A stretch of DNA of 64,000 nt from WHTK01 sp963711035 (GCA_963711035.1 CAVQCN010000002.1:296848-360847); one strand, 5' to 3'. Positions 17,345 to 27,178 are shown, counted from the stretch's first letter. The notes: generated by a model from the letters alone, not told the origin. A program made the numbers and translations.

Positions 17345-18801
17345 ATGAAGAAGCTCATAAGGCCCAGTCTGGCCACGCGGCGCTGGCGGTTCTTGCCCTG
17401 CTGCTCGGCGCTGTTCCTGTGCACGACAGCCAGGCCAGCTCCCCGAGTCTAGCGTCCCGACCTCGATGACCGTTGGGACGACCATCACCATCAGCTTCCA
17501 GCTCACGGTCGGCAACACGGACGCCGACTGCAACGTTAGCGGCACGCCAGCGAACCGGCGACGGCTACTTCGATGCCGCGGGCTTGACGGACAGCGACGG
17601 GACTGATTGCCTCACAGGCCTGACCTTGATCGCGGACACGCCTGTAGCTGGCATATGGCACTACCATTCTGACCTATCGGCCTCACCGCCGATCCTTGCG
17701 ATGCAGCTTACGACTCACCCAACTTTAGCCTGCCCTTGAACGGCACGGCAACGTGGTACTGCAGCGCGCCGGGCGCAACGACCTTCACGCTCACCAAGCG
17801 GGCGAACCAGACAGACCGCGACCGTGAACTGCGTGGTGCCAACCAACACCGCGATCCAGGTCGTACGTGACGCCTTCCAGGACACCGTGGCCACCTGTCC
17901 CGCCAACGTGCGCATCGAGGCGCGCATCGTTGACAGCAGCGGCACCCCGCTGGTGCCGGACGGCACCAACGTCGTGTTCAACACCAACGGCGGCCAGCTC
18001 TCGGCCGGCTTCGCCTCGACGATCAACGGCATCGCCACCGTCAACCTGGCGGTGACGGCGCCACCGCCCTTCGACATCACCGTTACCGCCCAGGTTACGA
18101 CCGGCGGTCAGACCCTGGTCGGCAACGCCGACATCACGAGTGAACTGCCCCACGTCGCCGATCGAGTCGGACCTGGTGCAGGTGAACGCCTACTCCAGCG
18201 ACGTGCCCTGCGGCGACAAGACGCTGGTCAACGCGCTGATTACCGACGCATCCGGCAATAGGGTGGCAGACGGCACGCCGGTCAAGTTCCTCGGCACCGG
18301 CGGCTCCACCGTCGACCCGACCGACGGGACGACCGTGAACGGCACCGTCACCACCACCTTCACGGCGCCGGCCGCGCCGGGCAACGTGGACGTGGTCGTC
18401 TCGGTCGGCGACCTCTTCGGCAAGGCCCGGATCACGGTCGACTGCGAAACGCCGACGCCGGGCGCCGAAGGGGCAGCCTCGGGCACGCCGGGCGCGTCCG
18501 GCACGGCAGCAGCCGGCGGCAGTAGCGCCGCGGGCGGCACGGGAGGCGCCGGCGGTGCGGGCGGCGCAGCCGGCAGCGGCACCGCCGTCGCGGGCGAAGG
18601 CGGCGCGGGCGGTACCGGTGGTACCGGCGGCAGCTCGGCCGCGGGCGGCACCAGGGCGCCACGATCACGCCGCCGAACACCGGCGACGCGGGCCTGGCGC
18701 AGACCAACGGCGCGACGGCGGCGTACGGCATCGTCCTGACGCTGGCGCTCGCGCTGGCCACGTACGGCCTCGGCCGTCGCTGGCGCCGCGACGAGGCGTG
18801 A
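17345..18801 (+). pseudogene. Ig-like (invasin-type) surface protein with sorting-type C-terminus; multiply frameshifted
   Basis: ATG 17345 (MKKLIRPS) leads, after one frame change, into a signal-peptide core AALAVLALLLGAVP. Ig-like repeats follow: IVDSSGTPLVPDGTNVVFNT with GGQLSAGFAS, and LITDASGNRVADGTPVKFLG with GGSTVDPTDG, the pattern of bacterial Ig (Big) domains. A Gly/Ala/Ser linker (about 18450-18650) precedes TITPPNTGDAGLAQTNG, a hydrophobic segment and RRWRRDEA before TGA 18799-18801. TPPNTGD, a membrane span and a basic tail are the three parts of a sortase-type sorting signal. Frame changes occur near 17430, 17570-17820, 18140 and 18650. It appears to be an adhesin or wall protein and is either decayed or badly sequenced. 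Confidence 0.62.
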
Positions 18802-18863
18802 CGTAAGGAGACAGGACACTGCGGGATGAATCCCGCAGCGACTGCGCTGCGAGCTACGAGTAC

Positions 18864-18893
18864 GGAGGGAGGGCTCAGAATGAGCCCTCCCTC
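18864..18893 (+). terminator. Hairpin terminator-like structure
   Basis: AGGGAGGGCTCA and TGAGCCCTCCCT pair perfectly around a GAA loop, 65 bases after the surface-protein stop, and TCTCCTTTG follows. A smaller hairpin, GCGGGATGAATCCCGC, lies just before it at 18823-18838. Confidence 0.55.
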
Positions 18894-18902
18894 TCCTTTG
18901 TC

Positions 18903-19002
18903 GTCGTCATTCTGAGCCGCCCTGACGTCGTCATTCTGAGTCGCAGGCGAAGAATGACAGGCGTGAGGAGTGGCTCAGAGTGACGGGCGTGAGGGCGGCT
19001 CG
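18903..19002. repeat. Solo fragments of the GTCATTCTGAG repeat family
   Basis: Two direct copies of the left end (GTCATTCTGAGCCGCC and GTCATTCTGAGTCGCAGGCG) and inverted remnants (GGCTCAGAGTGACGGG) lie between the surface gene and the methyltransferase gene. They are degraded ends of the element arrayed at 14159-15000. Confidence 0.6.
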
Positions 19003-19047
19003 CCGCTCCTGGCTGACGCCGGCCGCCGGCTGCTGTAGGCTTCCGAC

Positions 19048-20562
19048 ATGCAGCAGCTCTACAACGAGATCCACTACCCGCCGCTCACCCATTCGGAGAC
19101 GCACCCGGACCGGCTGGCCGTGGTGGGGAAGCTGATGGGGCTGCATCCGCCGAGCCCGGAACGCTGCACCGTCCTCGATATCGGTTGCGGCAACGGCGCC
19201 AACGTCATCGCCATGGCGGAGCTGCTGCCGGAGGCGCACTTCGTCGGCATCGACTACGCGGCGAGCCAGATCGAGGACGGCAAGGACATCCTGCGGCACA
19301 TGGGTCTCACGAACGTCGACCTGCAGGCCGTCGACATCATGGACCTGCCGGACAAGTGGGGCAGCTTCGATTACGTCATCGCGCACGGCTTCTACTCCTG
19401 GGTCAAGGAGCCGATGCGACGCAAGGCCATGCGCCTCATCCGCGAGAGCATGACGCCGGAGGGCCTGGCGTTCATCAGCTTCAACGCCTATCCGGGCTGG
19501 CACCACGTCGAGCCGCTGCGCGACATGATGCTGTACCGCGGCCGCGGCATCGAGGACCCGGCGGAGCGCGTGCACGCGGCGCGCGCGTTCATCGCCATGG
19601 CGGCGGACGCGCAGGACGAAAGCAGCGTCTTCGGCGCCTTCATCAAGCAGTACGCGTCGACCTTCTACGCCCGCGGCTCGGTGCCGGAGTCGCAGATGGT
19701 CTCGACGCTTCTCTACGACGAGATGAATGAGACCAATCAGCCCTTTTACTTCTACCAGTTTGCGGAGGCGATCAGGGCGGACGGCCTCGAGGTGCTCGTG
19801 GAGGCGGATCTCGAAGGCTCGACGCCGATAGGCCTCGACAACGAACTCGTCAAGCAGCTCACCTCGTTCAGCCACGACCACATCGAGATGGAGCAATACG
19901 TCGACTTCATCCGCAATCGCATGTTCCGCCGCGTGCTCGTCTGCCACCCGGACGCGCCCATCCAGCGCCACCTCGACGCGCGGTCCGGCGTCCTGAACGG
20001 GATGTTTCTCAGCGCCCAGCTCAAGGAAGAGCCCGACGAGGACGAGCCCGGCAAGCAGCGCTTCACCGCCGCCGACGGCCTCTCCTTTTCCACCGAGCGG
20101 CCGCTGCTGCAAGCCGCGTACCGCCGTCTCTCGCAGCTCTACCCCGAGGCCGTGCGCTTCGAGGACCTCGCCGCCCACGCGGCCGAGGCTACGGGCTCGA
20201 CCGAAGCGGAAGCTGCCGCCGTCCTGGGGCCGCCGCTGCTGCGCAACTTCCTCTACGGCCGCTCGCTGCTCGAGCTGCACACGGCGCCGCGGCCGCTGGT
20301 GACGCAGGTCAGCGACCGGCCGCGCACCACCGCCTTCGTGCGGGAGATGATCCGGCGCGGCGTCGAAGCCGTCGCCAACGTGCGCCACGAGCGCGTCCGC
20401 ATCACCGGCAAGTCGCGGCCCTTCCTGCCCATCCTCGACGGCGAGCACGATATCGTGGCCCTCCAGGAGGCGACGCGCAACGGAGGCAGCGAGCCGCTGA
20501 CCGAGGCCGAAGTGCGCGGCGAGCTCCAGTGGCTGGCGCGCATCGGCATGCTGCTCGCCTGA
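19048..20562 (+). CDS. SAM-dependent methyltransferase with methyltransferase-regulatory domain
   Basis: The 504-residue protein starts MQQLYNEIHYPPLTHSETHP. Residues about 40-150 are a class I methyltransferase fold: the SAM-binding loop is VLDIGCGNGANVIAMAELLP and the next acidic strand is FVGIDYAASQIEDGK. Then come FDYVIAHGFYSWV and ISFNAYPGWHHVEPLRDMML, the start of the methyltransferase-regulatory (PF10119-type) domain that fills residues about 200-300. The C-terminal 200 residues are a helical region usual for this family. Proteins of this type are often annotated as protein-lysine methyltransferases, but the substrate is unknown. It is monocistronic and convergent with the PAAR-like gene, with 15 bases between stops. 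Confidence 0.86.
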   Translation: MQQLYNEIHYPPLTHSETHPDRLAVVGKLMGLHPPSPERCTVLDIGCGNGANVIAMAELLPEAHFVGIDYAASQIEDGKDILRHMGLTNVDLQAVDIMDLPDKWGSFDYVIAHGFYSWVKEPMRRKAMRLIRESMTPEGLAFISFNAYPGWHHVEPLRDMMLYRGRGIEDPAERVHAARAFIAMAADAQDESSVFGAFIKQYASTFYARGSVPESQMVSTLLYDEMNETNQPFYFYQFAEAIRADGLEVLVEADLEGSTPIGLDNELVKQLTSFSHDHIEMEQYVDFIRNRMFRRVLVCHPDAPIQRHLDARSGVLNGMFLSAQLKEEPDEDEPGKQRFTAADGLSFSTERPLLQAAYRRLSQLYPEAVRFEDLAAHAAEATGSTEAEAAAVLGPPLLRNFLYGRSLLELHTAPRPLVTQVSDRPRTTAFVREMIRRGVEAVANVRHERVRITGKSRPFLPILDGEHDIVALQEATRNGGSEPLTEAEVRGELQWLARIGMLLA

Positions 20563-20577
20563 CGCGGAGACTCTGGG

Positions 20578-20967
20578 CTACGTAACCTGAACCGCCACCT
20601 GCCCCGGGTTCGTGATCGCAATGACCCCACCCCAGGCGCACATGCACGTGCAGCCGCTGTGCAATGCGGGTACGCCGCGAATCTGCACCTTGACGGCGCC
20701 CGGCGTCCATGGTGCCGTAACGACGGGGATACACGGCATCGGCGTTAGCACTCCCAGGGCGGCGCTGGTTGCCGCGGCCACCTGAGGGTTGCTCGGTGTC
20801 GTGCACATGCCGAAGGGCATGATGTTCAACATGGGCACCATGTCCGCCACGGTGGCCGCGGGCAGGTTCGTAGCGTTCACCATGTTCGTCGGCAGCACGT
20901 TGAGGGTCGATGGTGCGACCCCAAACGGACACTGCAGCATCGCTCCGGTCACTACGAGTGGTGGCAT
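20578..20967 (-). CDS. PAAR-like (DUF4280) spike-tip protein
   Basis: This 129-residue protein has the DUF4280 pattern: GAMLQCPFGVAPSTLNVLP near the start, NIMPFGMCTTPSNPQVAAAT in the middle, TPMPCIPVVTAPWTPG, then VPALHSGCTCMCAWGGVIAI. Conserved cysteines are spread along it, as in PAAR-like tips of type VI secretion systems and eCIS, where they cap the VgrG spike. It stands alone here, 6.5 kb from the eCIS operon and on the same strand, with no neighbouring effector. It may supply the missing tip of the eCIS in region 1. Its upstream sequence has a GGAGGTAGAACC before the ATG, a good ribosome site. Confidence 0.86.
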   Translation of the reverse strand: MPPLVVTGAMLQCPFGVAPSTLNVLPTNMVNATNLPAATVADMVPMLNIMPFGMCTTPSNPQVAAATSAALGVLTPMPCIPVVTAPWTPGAVKVQIRGVPALHSGCTCMCAWGGVIAITNPGQVAVQVT

Positions 20968-21135
20968 GAGGTTCTACCTCCGTTCATCCGGGCTATCCGC
21001 CCGTAGTCTCGACATTCCTGACGCCGGCGCCCCTACGACCCAAGAAGCCGCGTCGTCCGTACCCTAGCCGCAGTCGATTGGGTCAGAATTGAAAGAGATT
21101 GAATCACGGAGCTATCGTCCTCGGGGTCCGTCTGC

Positions 21136-22593
21136 TCAGGCCTCTTGCGACGAGGCGTAGGCGCGGACGCCCTCCGAGCGGAGCATCGCGACGGATACGG
21201 CTAACAATGCTGCCGTCAGCAGCGCGGTCACCAGCACCGCGTCCTGGAACCCTTGTGATGAGACGGTTGCCTTGTTCGCCACCAGGCTGCCGCCGATGAG
21301 CAGCACGCCGAGCAGGTTGCCCAGGTAGCGCATCATCGAGTTGAGGCCGGCCGCCGCGCCGCTTTTTTCATGGCCTACCGCCTCGAGGGCCAGGGAGGAT
21401 GCGGCCGGCACGCCGGCGCCGATGCCGCACCCCACCAGGAGCAACGCCGCGCCGAACTCAGGTATCGAGGCGTTCCAGTGCGCCGCGAGCAAGACGCCGG
21501 CCAGGCCGGCCAACTGCAAGGCGGCGCCGCTCATCATGGGTGGCACCCTGCCCATGCGGTCGGAGAGGCGGCCGCTGGCCGGCGACAGCGCCACGACCAG
21601 CAGCGACATCACCCCGATCAGCCCGCCGGCCGCCGCCAGCGAGTGCCCCTCGACATCGACGAACAGTGCCGGTACGCCCAGCAGCACGACGTAGATCACG
21701 GCGTTGCTGACGAAGCCATATGCCGCCGCGAACAGAAAGCGCGGCGAGTGCAGCGGCGTCGTGTCGATGATGGGATAGCTGGTGTGCCGCTCGGTCTGGT
21801 AGAAGAGCACGACGGCCGCCGCCAGCGGCAGGAAGCCGATCCAAACGTAGGCGCGTGACAGGCTGGTCGCCCCGCCTTCGACGAAGAAGCCGGCAGCGAG
21901 CAGGATCGCCAGCAGCAGCGCCACGGTCTGCCATCGGAGGGCCGCCTGCCGGCTCGTCGTCCGCCGCGCCGCGGACCAGCGCAGCGACAGCCCGAGGCTG
22001 ATCAGCGCGATCGGGATCGTACTGACGAAAATCCAGCGCCACGACGCCGCCGAGAGGATCAGTGGCGCCACCAGCGGACCGATTGCCGCCGCCAGGGCGA
22101 TCGACGCACCGGTGATGCCAAGGTACGCGCCGAGCTTCTTGGGCGGCGCTTCATTTCTAATCAGCGCCATGCCGTTGGGGATGACCAGCGCCGCGGCGCA
22201 GGCCTGGCCCATGCGCGAGAGCAGCAGCAGCTCGAAGTCGGGCACGACCGCCGCGGCAATCGACGTGACGACGAACAGGCCGAGCCCGGAGCGGAACATC
22301 GCTGCGTGACCAATGCGATCGCCGATGCGGCCGCAGATCGGCTGGCCCAGCGCCATGATCGCCAGGTAGATGCCGACCAGCCACGTGGCCGACGAGTAGG
22401 TGAGCATGAGATCGTCGCGGATACGAGGCAACGCCAGGGCGATCATCGTGGCGTTGAGCGGCACGAGGACGATGCCCAGGCTGGCGATGAGCAAGATGCG
22501 GCCGGCCCGCCCGGCCTCGTTCGAGGACGATTCCACTTTCTTCCAGACTACGCCCGAGACGCGTCGAGCGCGAACTGCTTTCTTTTTCCCCAA
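21136..22593 (-). CDS. MFS multidrug exporter, DHA2 (EmrB/QacA) type
   Basis: The 485-residue membrane protein has many hydrophobic spans, consistent with the 14-helix DHA2 family. Visible signatures are VLVPLNATMIALALPRIRDD in helix 1, ATWLVGIYLAIMALGQPICG then GRIGDRIG (motif A), and GAYLGITGASIALAAAIGPL (motif C region, proton antiporters). A second LSDRMGRVPPMMSG loop is in the other half. It should export hydrophobic or cationic compounds by proton exchange. The first 30 residues are basic and Ser-rich, so the true start could be slightly downstream. No regulator gene is adjacent. Confidence 0.9.
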   Translation of the reverse strand: MGKKKAVRARRVSGVVWKKVESSSNEAGRAGRILLIASLGIVLVPLNATMIALALPRIRDDLMLTYSSATWLVGIYLAIMALGQPICGRIGDRIGHAAMFRSGLGLFVVTSIAAAVVPDFELLLLSRMGQACAAALVIPNGMALIRNEAPPKKLGAYLGITGASIALAAAIGPLVAPLILSAASWRWIFVSTIPIALISLGLSLRWSAARRTTSRQAALRWQTVALLLAILLAAGFFVEGGATSLSRAYVWIGFLPLAAAVVLFYQTERHTSYPIIDTTPLHSPRFLFAAAYGFVSNAVIYVVLLGVPALFVDVEGHSLAAAGGLIGVMSLLVVALSPASGRLSDRMGRVPPMMSGAALQLAGLAGVLLAAHWNASIPEFGAALLLVGCGIGAGVPAASSLALEAVGHEKSGAAAGLNSMMRYLGNLLGVLLIGGSLVANKATVSSQGFQDAVLVTALLTAALLAVSVAMLRSEGVRAYASSQEA

Positions 22594-22681
22594 TCACCTG
22601 TCGCGGGACGAGGCTTGTCGTGACGCCCGCCGCAGCGCATAGTGTGCACGCCGCTCCATCTTTGCTCTGAGGAGGCTCGTC

Positions 22682-23090
22682 GTGACGTCGAAGCTGCTCG
22701 TGTCGCTTCTCGCGCTGATCGTTCTGGGGTTCGTCGCCGCCGGTTCCGGGACGACTGCGACGGCGGAGGCCGCCCAGACGGCCGGCCCGTCGCACCACGC
22801 CGCCGTTGCCTTGCAGCGACTCGGGAGACGCCTGCGGTACCGCCTTGATCGACGTGCCCGACTCCGGTGCCTTCTTCGACTTCACCCGCGCCTGCCAGGG
22901 CCACGATAGCTGCTACACGACCGGCGGCTCGGAGTGGGACCGGTACGTTTGCGACCGAGACTTCCGTAGCGCCATGCTGCAGGACTGCTCCACGCGCAGC
23001 GGCCTCGCCGCGTTCAAGTGCCGGCTGCTCGCCAATGTCTACTACATCGGCGTCCGTATCGGCGGAGAGTTCTTCTTCAACTACACGTAG
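22682..23090 (+). CDS. Secreted prokaryotic phospholipase A2, one frameshift near 22.8 kb
   Basis: GTG 22682 has AGGAGG six bases upstream and opens MTSKLLVSLLALIVLGFVAA, a signal peptide. Near 22790-22815 the frame changes to LPCSDSGDACGTALIDVPDS, followed by FFDFTRACQGHDSCYTTGGS, which holds the CxxHDxCY catalytic motif (His-Asp pair) of the phospholipase A2 family, and CDRDFRSAMLQDC, where cysteines would form disulfides. The domain ends at 23090. The enzyme would hydrolyse the sn-2 ester of phospholipids outside the cell, with calcium. Either the single base change is a sequence error or the gene is recently broken. Joined length is about 135 residues, fitting bacterial PLA2. Confidence 0.7.
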
Positions 23091-23096
23091 GTCGCG

Positions 23097-24201
23097 TCAC
23101 GGCAATGGGCTTATCTGGCCGCCGGGCGCGGTGAAGTCCAGCGCTTCTTGCGTGAGCGTATCTGCGTCGATGCGGAGCAGGCCGTTGGCGCCCGAGCACG
23201 TAGACGTGCTTGCCGTCGTGAGACCAGACGACGGAAGGGCGCGGGTCCGCCAGGTCGATGAGGCGCTTGAGGCCGGTGCCGTCGCGGTTGATCATCCAGA
23301 CGTCCTGCAGTGTCGGATGCATGGTCAGCGAAACCAGGTGCGTCGCTTCGTGCGAGGCGGCGAGCGACTGTACGGTGGGGTCTGCCGCCGTGAACGCGAG
23401 CCGCGATTCGTCCGGCGACCACGCCAGCGAGCCGATCAGGATCTTCGTGCTGTCCGGGCCGAGGAGGCTTTGCTGCGTCATGTCTGCCAGGTGGGTGATA
23501 ACGATGTCTTCCTGGAACGTCGTCGGGTTGATGTGCACGCTCGCCAGGTCGTTGCCGTCCGGTGAGACCACCGGCAGGGAGCTGTCTTCCAGGAAGCGCT
23601 GCGTCTGACCGCTGTCCACGTCGACCCGCGCGATGTACCAGTCGGCGTCGCCGTTGGCCTTGTGGCCCTGCACCTCGACGAGCAGCGTCTTGCCGTTGTC
23701 GAGCCACGCGGGCGAGCGCACGAATTCGCCGACCTGCTCGTGCTGCATGACCAGCTTCGCCTGGCCGCCACTGGTGGGCGCCACGTAGACGTCGGAGCCG
23801 AAGTCGATGCTGCCGTCCTCCAGGCGTCGCGACGGGAACTGCAGCCCGAAGGCGATGTACTTGCCGTCCGGTGAGACGGCCGGGTCGAGGACGAAGGACG
23901 AGTCCTGGAAGGTGAGCAGTGGCGTCTCCTGTGCGGAGGAGAGCTCGAAGAGACTGCCGTCCTCGTTCACCAGCAGAAGCGTGTCCGTGAGGTCGGGCAG
24001 GTTGACAGCGCTACCGGTCTGCGTTTGGGGCGTGGTCGCGGAGCCGCCTGTGCCCGAACCGGCGCTGCAGGCTATCGCCAGGCTTGCCACCAGTCCGGCA
24101 AGCAGGATCGTGATGTGTCGTAGGTGGAGGAGGAGAACGCTGCACGGAACGGCCGGCCTGGTTTGAGAATTGAGACGGTGTCTCTGCGTGCCATCGTACA
24201 T
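23097..24201 (-). CDS. Lipoprotein with WD40-like (TolB/PD40) beta-propeller repeats; frameshift near the 3' end
   Basis: A hydrophobic segment ILLAGLVASLAIAC then SAGSGTGGSATTPQ looks like a lipoprotein signal with the cysteine at about residue 45. The rest is a propeller with SPDGKYIAFG, SPDGNDLASV, SPDESRLAFT and SHDGKHVYVL blades. Near 23195 (CTCGGGCGCC on the coding strand) the direct frame becomes Arg-rich, whereas a one-base shift gives ANGLLRIDADTLTQEALDF to a stop at 23097, which is the natural end. The function is unknown; such proteins often bind ligands or partners outside the membrane. The start is uncertain because no clear ribosome site precedes ATG 24201. Confidence 0.7.
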
Positions 24202-24267
24202 CGGCTACGGCTGGCGGGAGCGTAGGATGGTCGAATAACGGCGCCTCGGCGCCCCGTATAGGTACAG

Positions 24268-24537
24268 GTGGTGAACGACCGATTTCTCCTCGACGACGAA
24301 GGGCTGCTGCAGGTCGATGACGATGCTGCCGTGATGAATGTGCCTCACTGCGTCCGCTGCCGCGCACCCCTCGCTCCCGGCGTCGCATATCCCCGGCCAG
24401 GGCCGTTCTGCCAGCAGTGCATCGAGGACATCATCGCCAGCGCCCGCAGCTTCGGCGGCAGCCCCGGCGATGTCGCCGAGCGCTATAACGCCAAGCTCCT
24501 CTCCTTCCTGCCAAATGAGGGATTCAGCGCCGTCTAA
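24268..24537 (+). CDS. Small zinc-ribbon protein (CxxC...CxxC)
   Basis: This frame of up to 89 residues contains NVPHCVRCRAPLAPGVAYPR and PGPFCQQCIEDIIASARSFG: two CxxC pairs 19 residues apart, as in a single zinc ribbon. A helical tail follows (DVAERYNAKLLSFLPNE). Tandem GTG codons at 24268 and 24271 are the likely start, with no strong ribosome site. It lies between the divergent lipoprotein gene and the GGDEF-EAL gene. No specific family is recognised. Confidence 0.48.
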   Translation: MVNDRFLLDDEGLLQVDDDAAVMNVPHCVRCRAPLAPGVAYPRPGPFCQQCIEDIIASARSFGGSPGDVAERYNAKLLSFLPNEGFSAV

Positions 24538-24690
24538 TCTCTGTTGCCCTCATCTTTGCGCCGTTTGATTCGATTATTCAATTACGGGAATAGGCTTTTC
24601 GGCCCATGCGCATATGACTTTTGCTGGTCGAGTCGTTAAGTAGATGACAACGGCCTGGATCCCGTCCCGGGCGAGTCACCGGGAGCGGAA

Positions 24691-27051
24691 ATGATCTCAG
24701 CAAAGCATCCATCTTCCTGGCCGCGGCCAATCTATCTGCTCGCCGTCTTCGCAGTGGTGCTGGCGGCCGCGTGCAGTGCGGTATATCTTCTGCACCGCCA
24801 CAGCTCCAGGGAGTTCAACATCGCGGTCCAGAACGACGAGTTGGCGATGACGGCCTTCCACTACAACACGTCGGCGTGGCGCTACGTCATCGCCGCGGTG
24901 ACGGATGCCCACGCCCCGACGGCTGCCACCGCCGAGGAGCTTTCGACGTCCAGGCAGTTGCTCGCACAGGCAACGGCCGCCTTCAGGGCGGAGACCGGCG
25001 AAGGCAACAAGCTGGCCATTCGCAGCGATATCGACCAGATGGATAGAGGCACCGTCGCTGCCTTGCAGCTTGTCGATGAAGGCCTACCCGACCAGGCGAT
25101 GGCCGCGATGAACGAAACGCACGATCCCTACTACTCCATGGCGGACCAGGCCTTCATCTTTTCCCAGCAGTACATCGACAACGCTCGCCGTGCCGCTGCA
25201 ATCGCGGATCTGGCAACGGTTGTGGTGTTCATCCTCGCGTTCCTTGCGGTTGCTCTGGCCTACTGGCGCTATCGGGTGGCGCAGCGCCGCGGTGAGAAGA
25301 TGGAGGCCGAGCAGGAGATCCTGCGTCGCAGCGAGGCACGCTTCCGGCCTCTGGTGCAGAGCTCTGCCGACGCCATCGCCGTTATCGACGAGCGGAACGA
25401 GTTCATCTACGCCAGCCCCGCGATCCGCAACTTGACCGGACTCGATCCGGAGGAGGCCGTGCATCGCTCGGTGCTCGATTTCCTCGTTTCGAACGAGCGC
25501 CACGCGTTCGAGGCGTTCATCAGCGACGTCAGAAACCGGGCCAATTTCTCCAGCGCAACCGAAGTCGAGCTGGTGCCCGGCCACTTGGCCAAGGAGAGCC
25601 GGTTCGTGCACGTGGTCTGCACCAATCGTCTACACGACCCGGACGTGCGTGGCCTGGTGCTGAACATTCATGACATAACGGAGCGTCGCGTGCTGGAGAA
25701 TCAGCTGCGCCACCAGGCCTTCTACGACTCGCTGACCGGTCTCGCCAACCGCCTGCGCTTCATGGACCGTCTCGATTACGCGCTGCTGCGCACTCGCCGC
25801 TCGGGTCGGGAGAAGGTTGGCGTCCTCTACATGGACCTCGACCACTTCAAGTACGTGAACGACGAACGCGGCCACACGATAGGCGATGAGCTGCTCAAGC
25901 AGGTCGGCAGCCGGCTGATGGAGTGCATTCGCCCGATAGACACGGCCGCCCGTCTCGGCGGCGACGAGTTCGCCGTCCTGCTGGAGGACGCGCCCAGTAC
26001 CGACGCGGCACACCACATCGCCGACCGCGTTCTGGCGGCGATCGCGCGGCCCTTCGTCATCGAGGGACATGAGATCCATATCACGGCTAGCCTGGGGCTG
26101 GTCACTACTGACACGTCGATGTCGACCGAGGACGTTATCCGCAACGCGGACGTCGCCATGTACGACGCCAAGGAGAGCGGCCGTAACCGCGTCCACGTGT
26201 TCGAGTCGGGCATGCAGATATCGCTGGTCGAGCGTCTGCGCCTGATCAGCGAGCTCAACGAGGCGGTGGAACACGACCAGTTCGTGATCTACTACCAGCC
26301 CGAAGTCGACCTCGAGAGCGGCGGCATCTCCGGCTTCGAGGCGCTGGTGCGCTGGGAACACCCCACCAGGGGCCTGCTGGAGCCTGTTGAGTTCATCGCT
26401 CTGGCGGAAGAAACCGGCGCCATCCACGAGCTGGGCCGCATCGTCCTGGAGCGCGCCTGCGTCCAGATGAAGGTCTGGGAGACAGAGCTGCCCCAGACGC
26501 GCGACATGACGATGAGCGTCAACCTTTCGGCCAAGCAACTGGCGCGTGACGGCTTCGTCGAGAGCGTCAAGGCCACCGTGGAGGAATCAGGCCTCGATCC
26601 GCACCGCCTCGTCCTCGAGGTTACGGAGAGCGTCCTCGTGCCGCAGCCGCTGCAGGCGTTGACCGTTCTCGATCAGCTCAAGAGGCTTGGCATTCGGGTT
26701 GCCCTGGACGACTTCGGCACCGGCTACTCGTCCCTCAGCTACCTCAAGCGCTTCCCGATCGACATCCTCAAGATCGACCGCAGCTTCATCGATGGCGTCG
26801 ACACGGTGGACAAGGACCGCCTGCTGGTTCAGACCGTCATCGACCTCGGCAACACGCTCAACCTGGAGGTCGTTGCGGAGGGCATCGAGCGCCAGGAGCA
26901 GATGGAGCGCCTCAAGCTGCTGCACTGCGCCGTCGGCCAGGGCTACCTGTTCTCGAGGCCGCTGGCGCCGAAGGCTATAACGGAACTGCTGGCGAAGGAA
27001 ACGTCGAACGCCCCTCCGTCCCCGTCACCGGCTGCAAACCCCGCCGCCTGA
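24691..27051 (+). CDS. Membrane-bound PAS-GGDEF-EAL c-di-GMP enzyme
   Basis: The 786-residue protein has a transmembrane helix at residues 10-30, an extracytoplasmic sensor of about 140 residues, a second helix near 172-192, a PAS domain (about 215-330), a GGDEF domain (345-505) and an EAL domain (520-770). The GGDEF site is intact (RLGGDEFAVLLED), and RPID five residues before it is a normal product-inhibition I-site. EAL residues are also present: FEALVRWEHP, NLSAKQL, DDFGTGYSSLSYLKRFPIDI, KIDRSFI, VVAEGIE and QGYLFSRPL. Both synthesis and breakdown of c-di-GMP are therefore possible. No known c-di-GMP riboswitch pattern was found in the 150-base leader. Confidence 0.93.
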   Translation: MISAKHPSSWPRPIYLLAVFAVVLAAACSAVYLLHRHSSREFNIAVQNDELAMTAFHYNTSAWRYVIAAVTDAHAPTAATAEELSTSRQLLAQATAAFRAETGEGNKLAIRSDIDQMDRGTVAALQLVDEGLPDQAMAAMNETHDPYYSMADQAFIFSQQYIDNARRAAAIADLATVVVFILAFLAVALAYWRYRVAQRRGEKMEAEQEILRRSEARFRPLVQSSADAIAVIDERNEFIYASPAIRNLTGLDPEEAVHRSVLDFLVSNERHAFEAFISDVRNRANFSSATEVELVPGHLAKESRFVHVVCTNRLHDPDVRGLVLNIHDITERRVLENQLRHQAFYDSLTGLANRLRFMDRLDYALLRTRRSGREKVGVLYMDLDHFKYVNDERGHTIGDELLKQVGSRLMECIRPIDTAARLGGDEFAVLLEDAPSTDAAHHIADRVLAAIARPFVIEGHEIHITASLGLVTTDTSMSTEDVIRNADVAMYDAKESGRNRVHVFESGMQISLVERLRLISELNEAVEHDQFVIYYQPEVDLESGGISGFEALVRWEHPTRGLLEPVEFIALAEETGAIHELGRIVLERACVQMKVWETELPQTRDMTMSVNLSAKQLARDGFVESVKATVEESGLDPHRLVLEVTESVLVPQPLQALTVLDQLKRLGIRVALDDFGTGYSSLSYLKRFPIDILKIDRSFIDGVDTVDKDRLLVQTVIDLGNTLNLEVVAEGIERQEQMERLKLLHCAVGQGYLFSRPLAPKAITELLAKETSNAPPSPSPAANPAA

Positions 27052-27178
27052 CATCGCCACCCGCCGGCGAGCTTCGAAGAGGGACCGTACCACCCACGGT
27101 CCCTCTTCCTGATTGACGCCGGGTGTAGGCTGTCGGCGAACAACCACGGCCCGTCACGCAGTGAAAGGGTGGTCTGCG

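Noticed and set aside
18931..20448. A minus-strand frame of about 500 residues opposite the methyltransferase
   Set aside because: Arg/Val/Glu-rich sequence without motifs; the plus frame has a clear SAM-binding loop and regulatory domain.
23097..23200. Arg-rich C-terminus of the propeller lipoprotein as a real tail
   Set aside because: A one-base shift restores a natural last blade and stop, so the Arg-rich end is an out-of-frame reading.
24541..24690. c-di-GMP riboswitch before the GGDEF-EAL gene
   Set aside because: No GEMM-type core was recognised; there is only a GC-rich inverted repeat (CCCGTCCCGG / CCGGGAGCGG).
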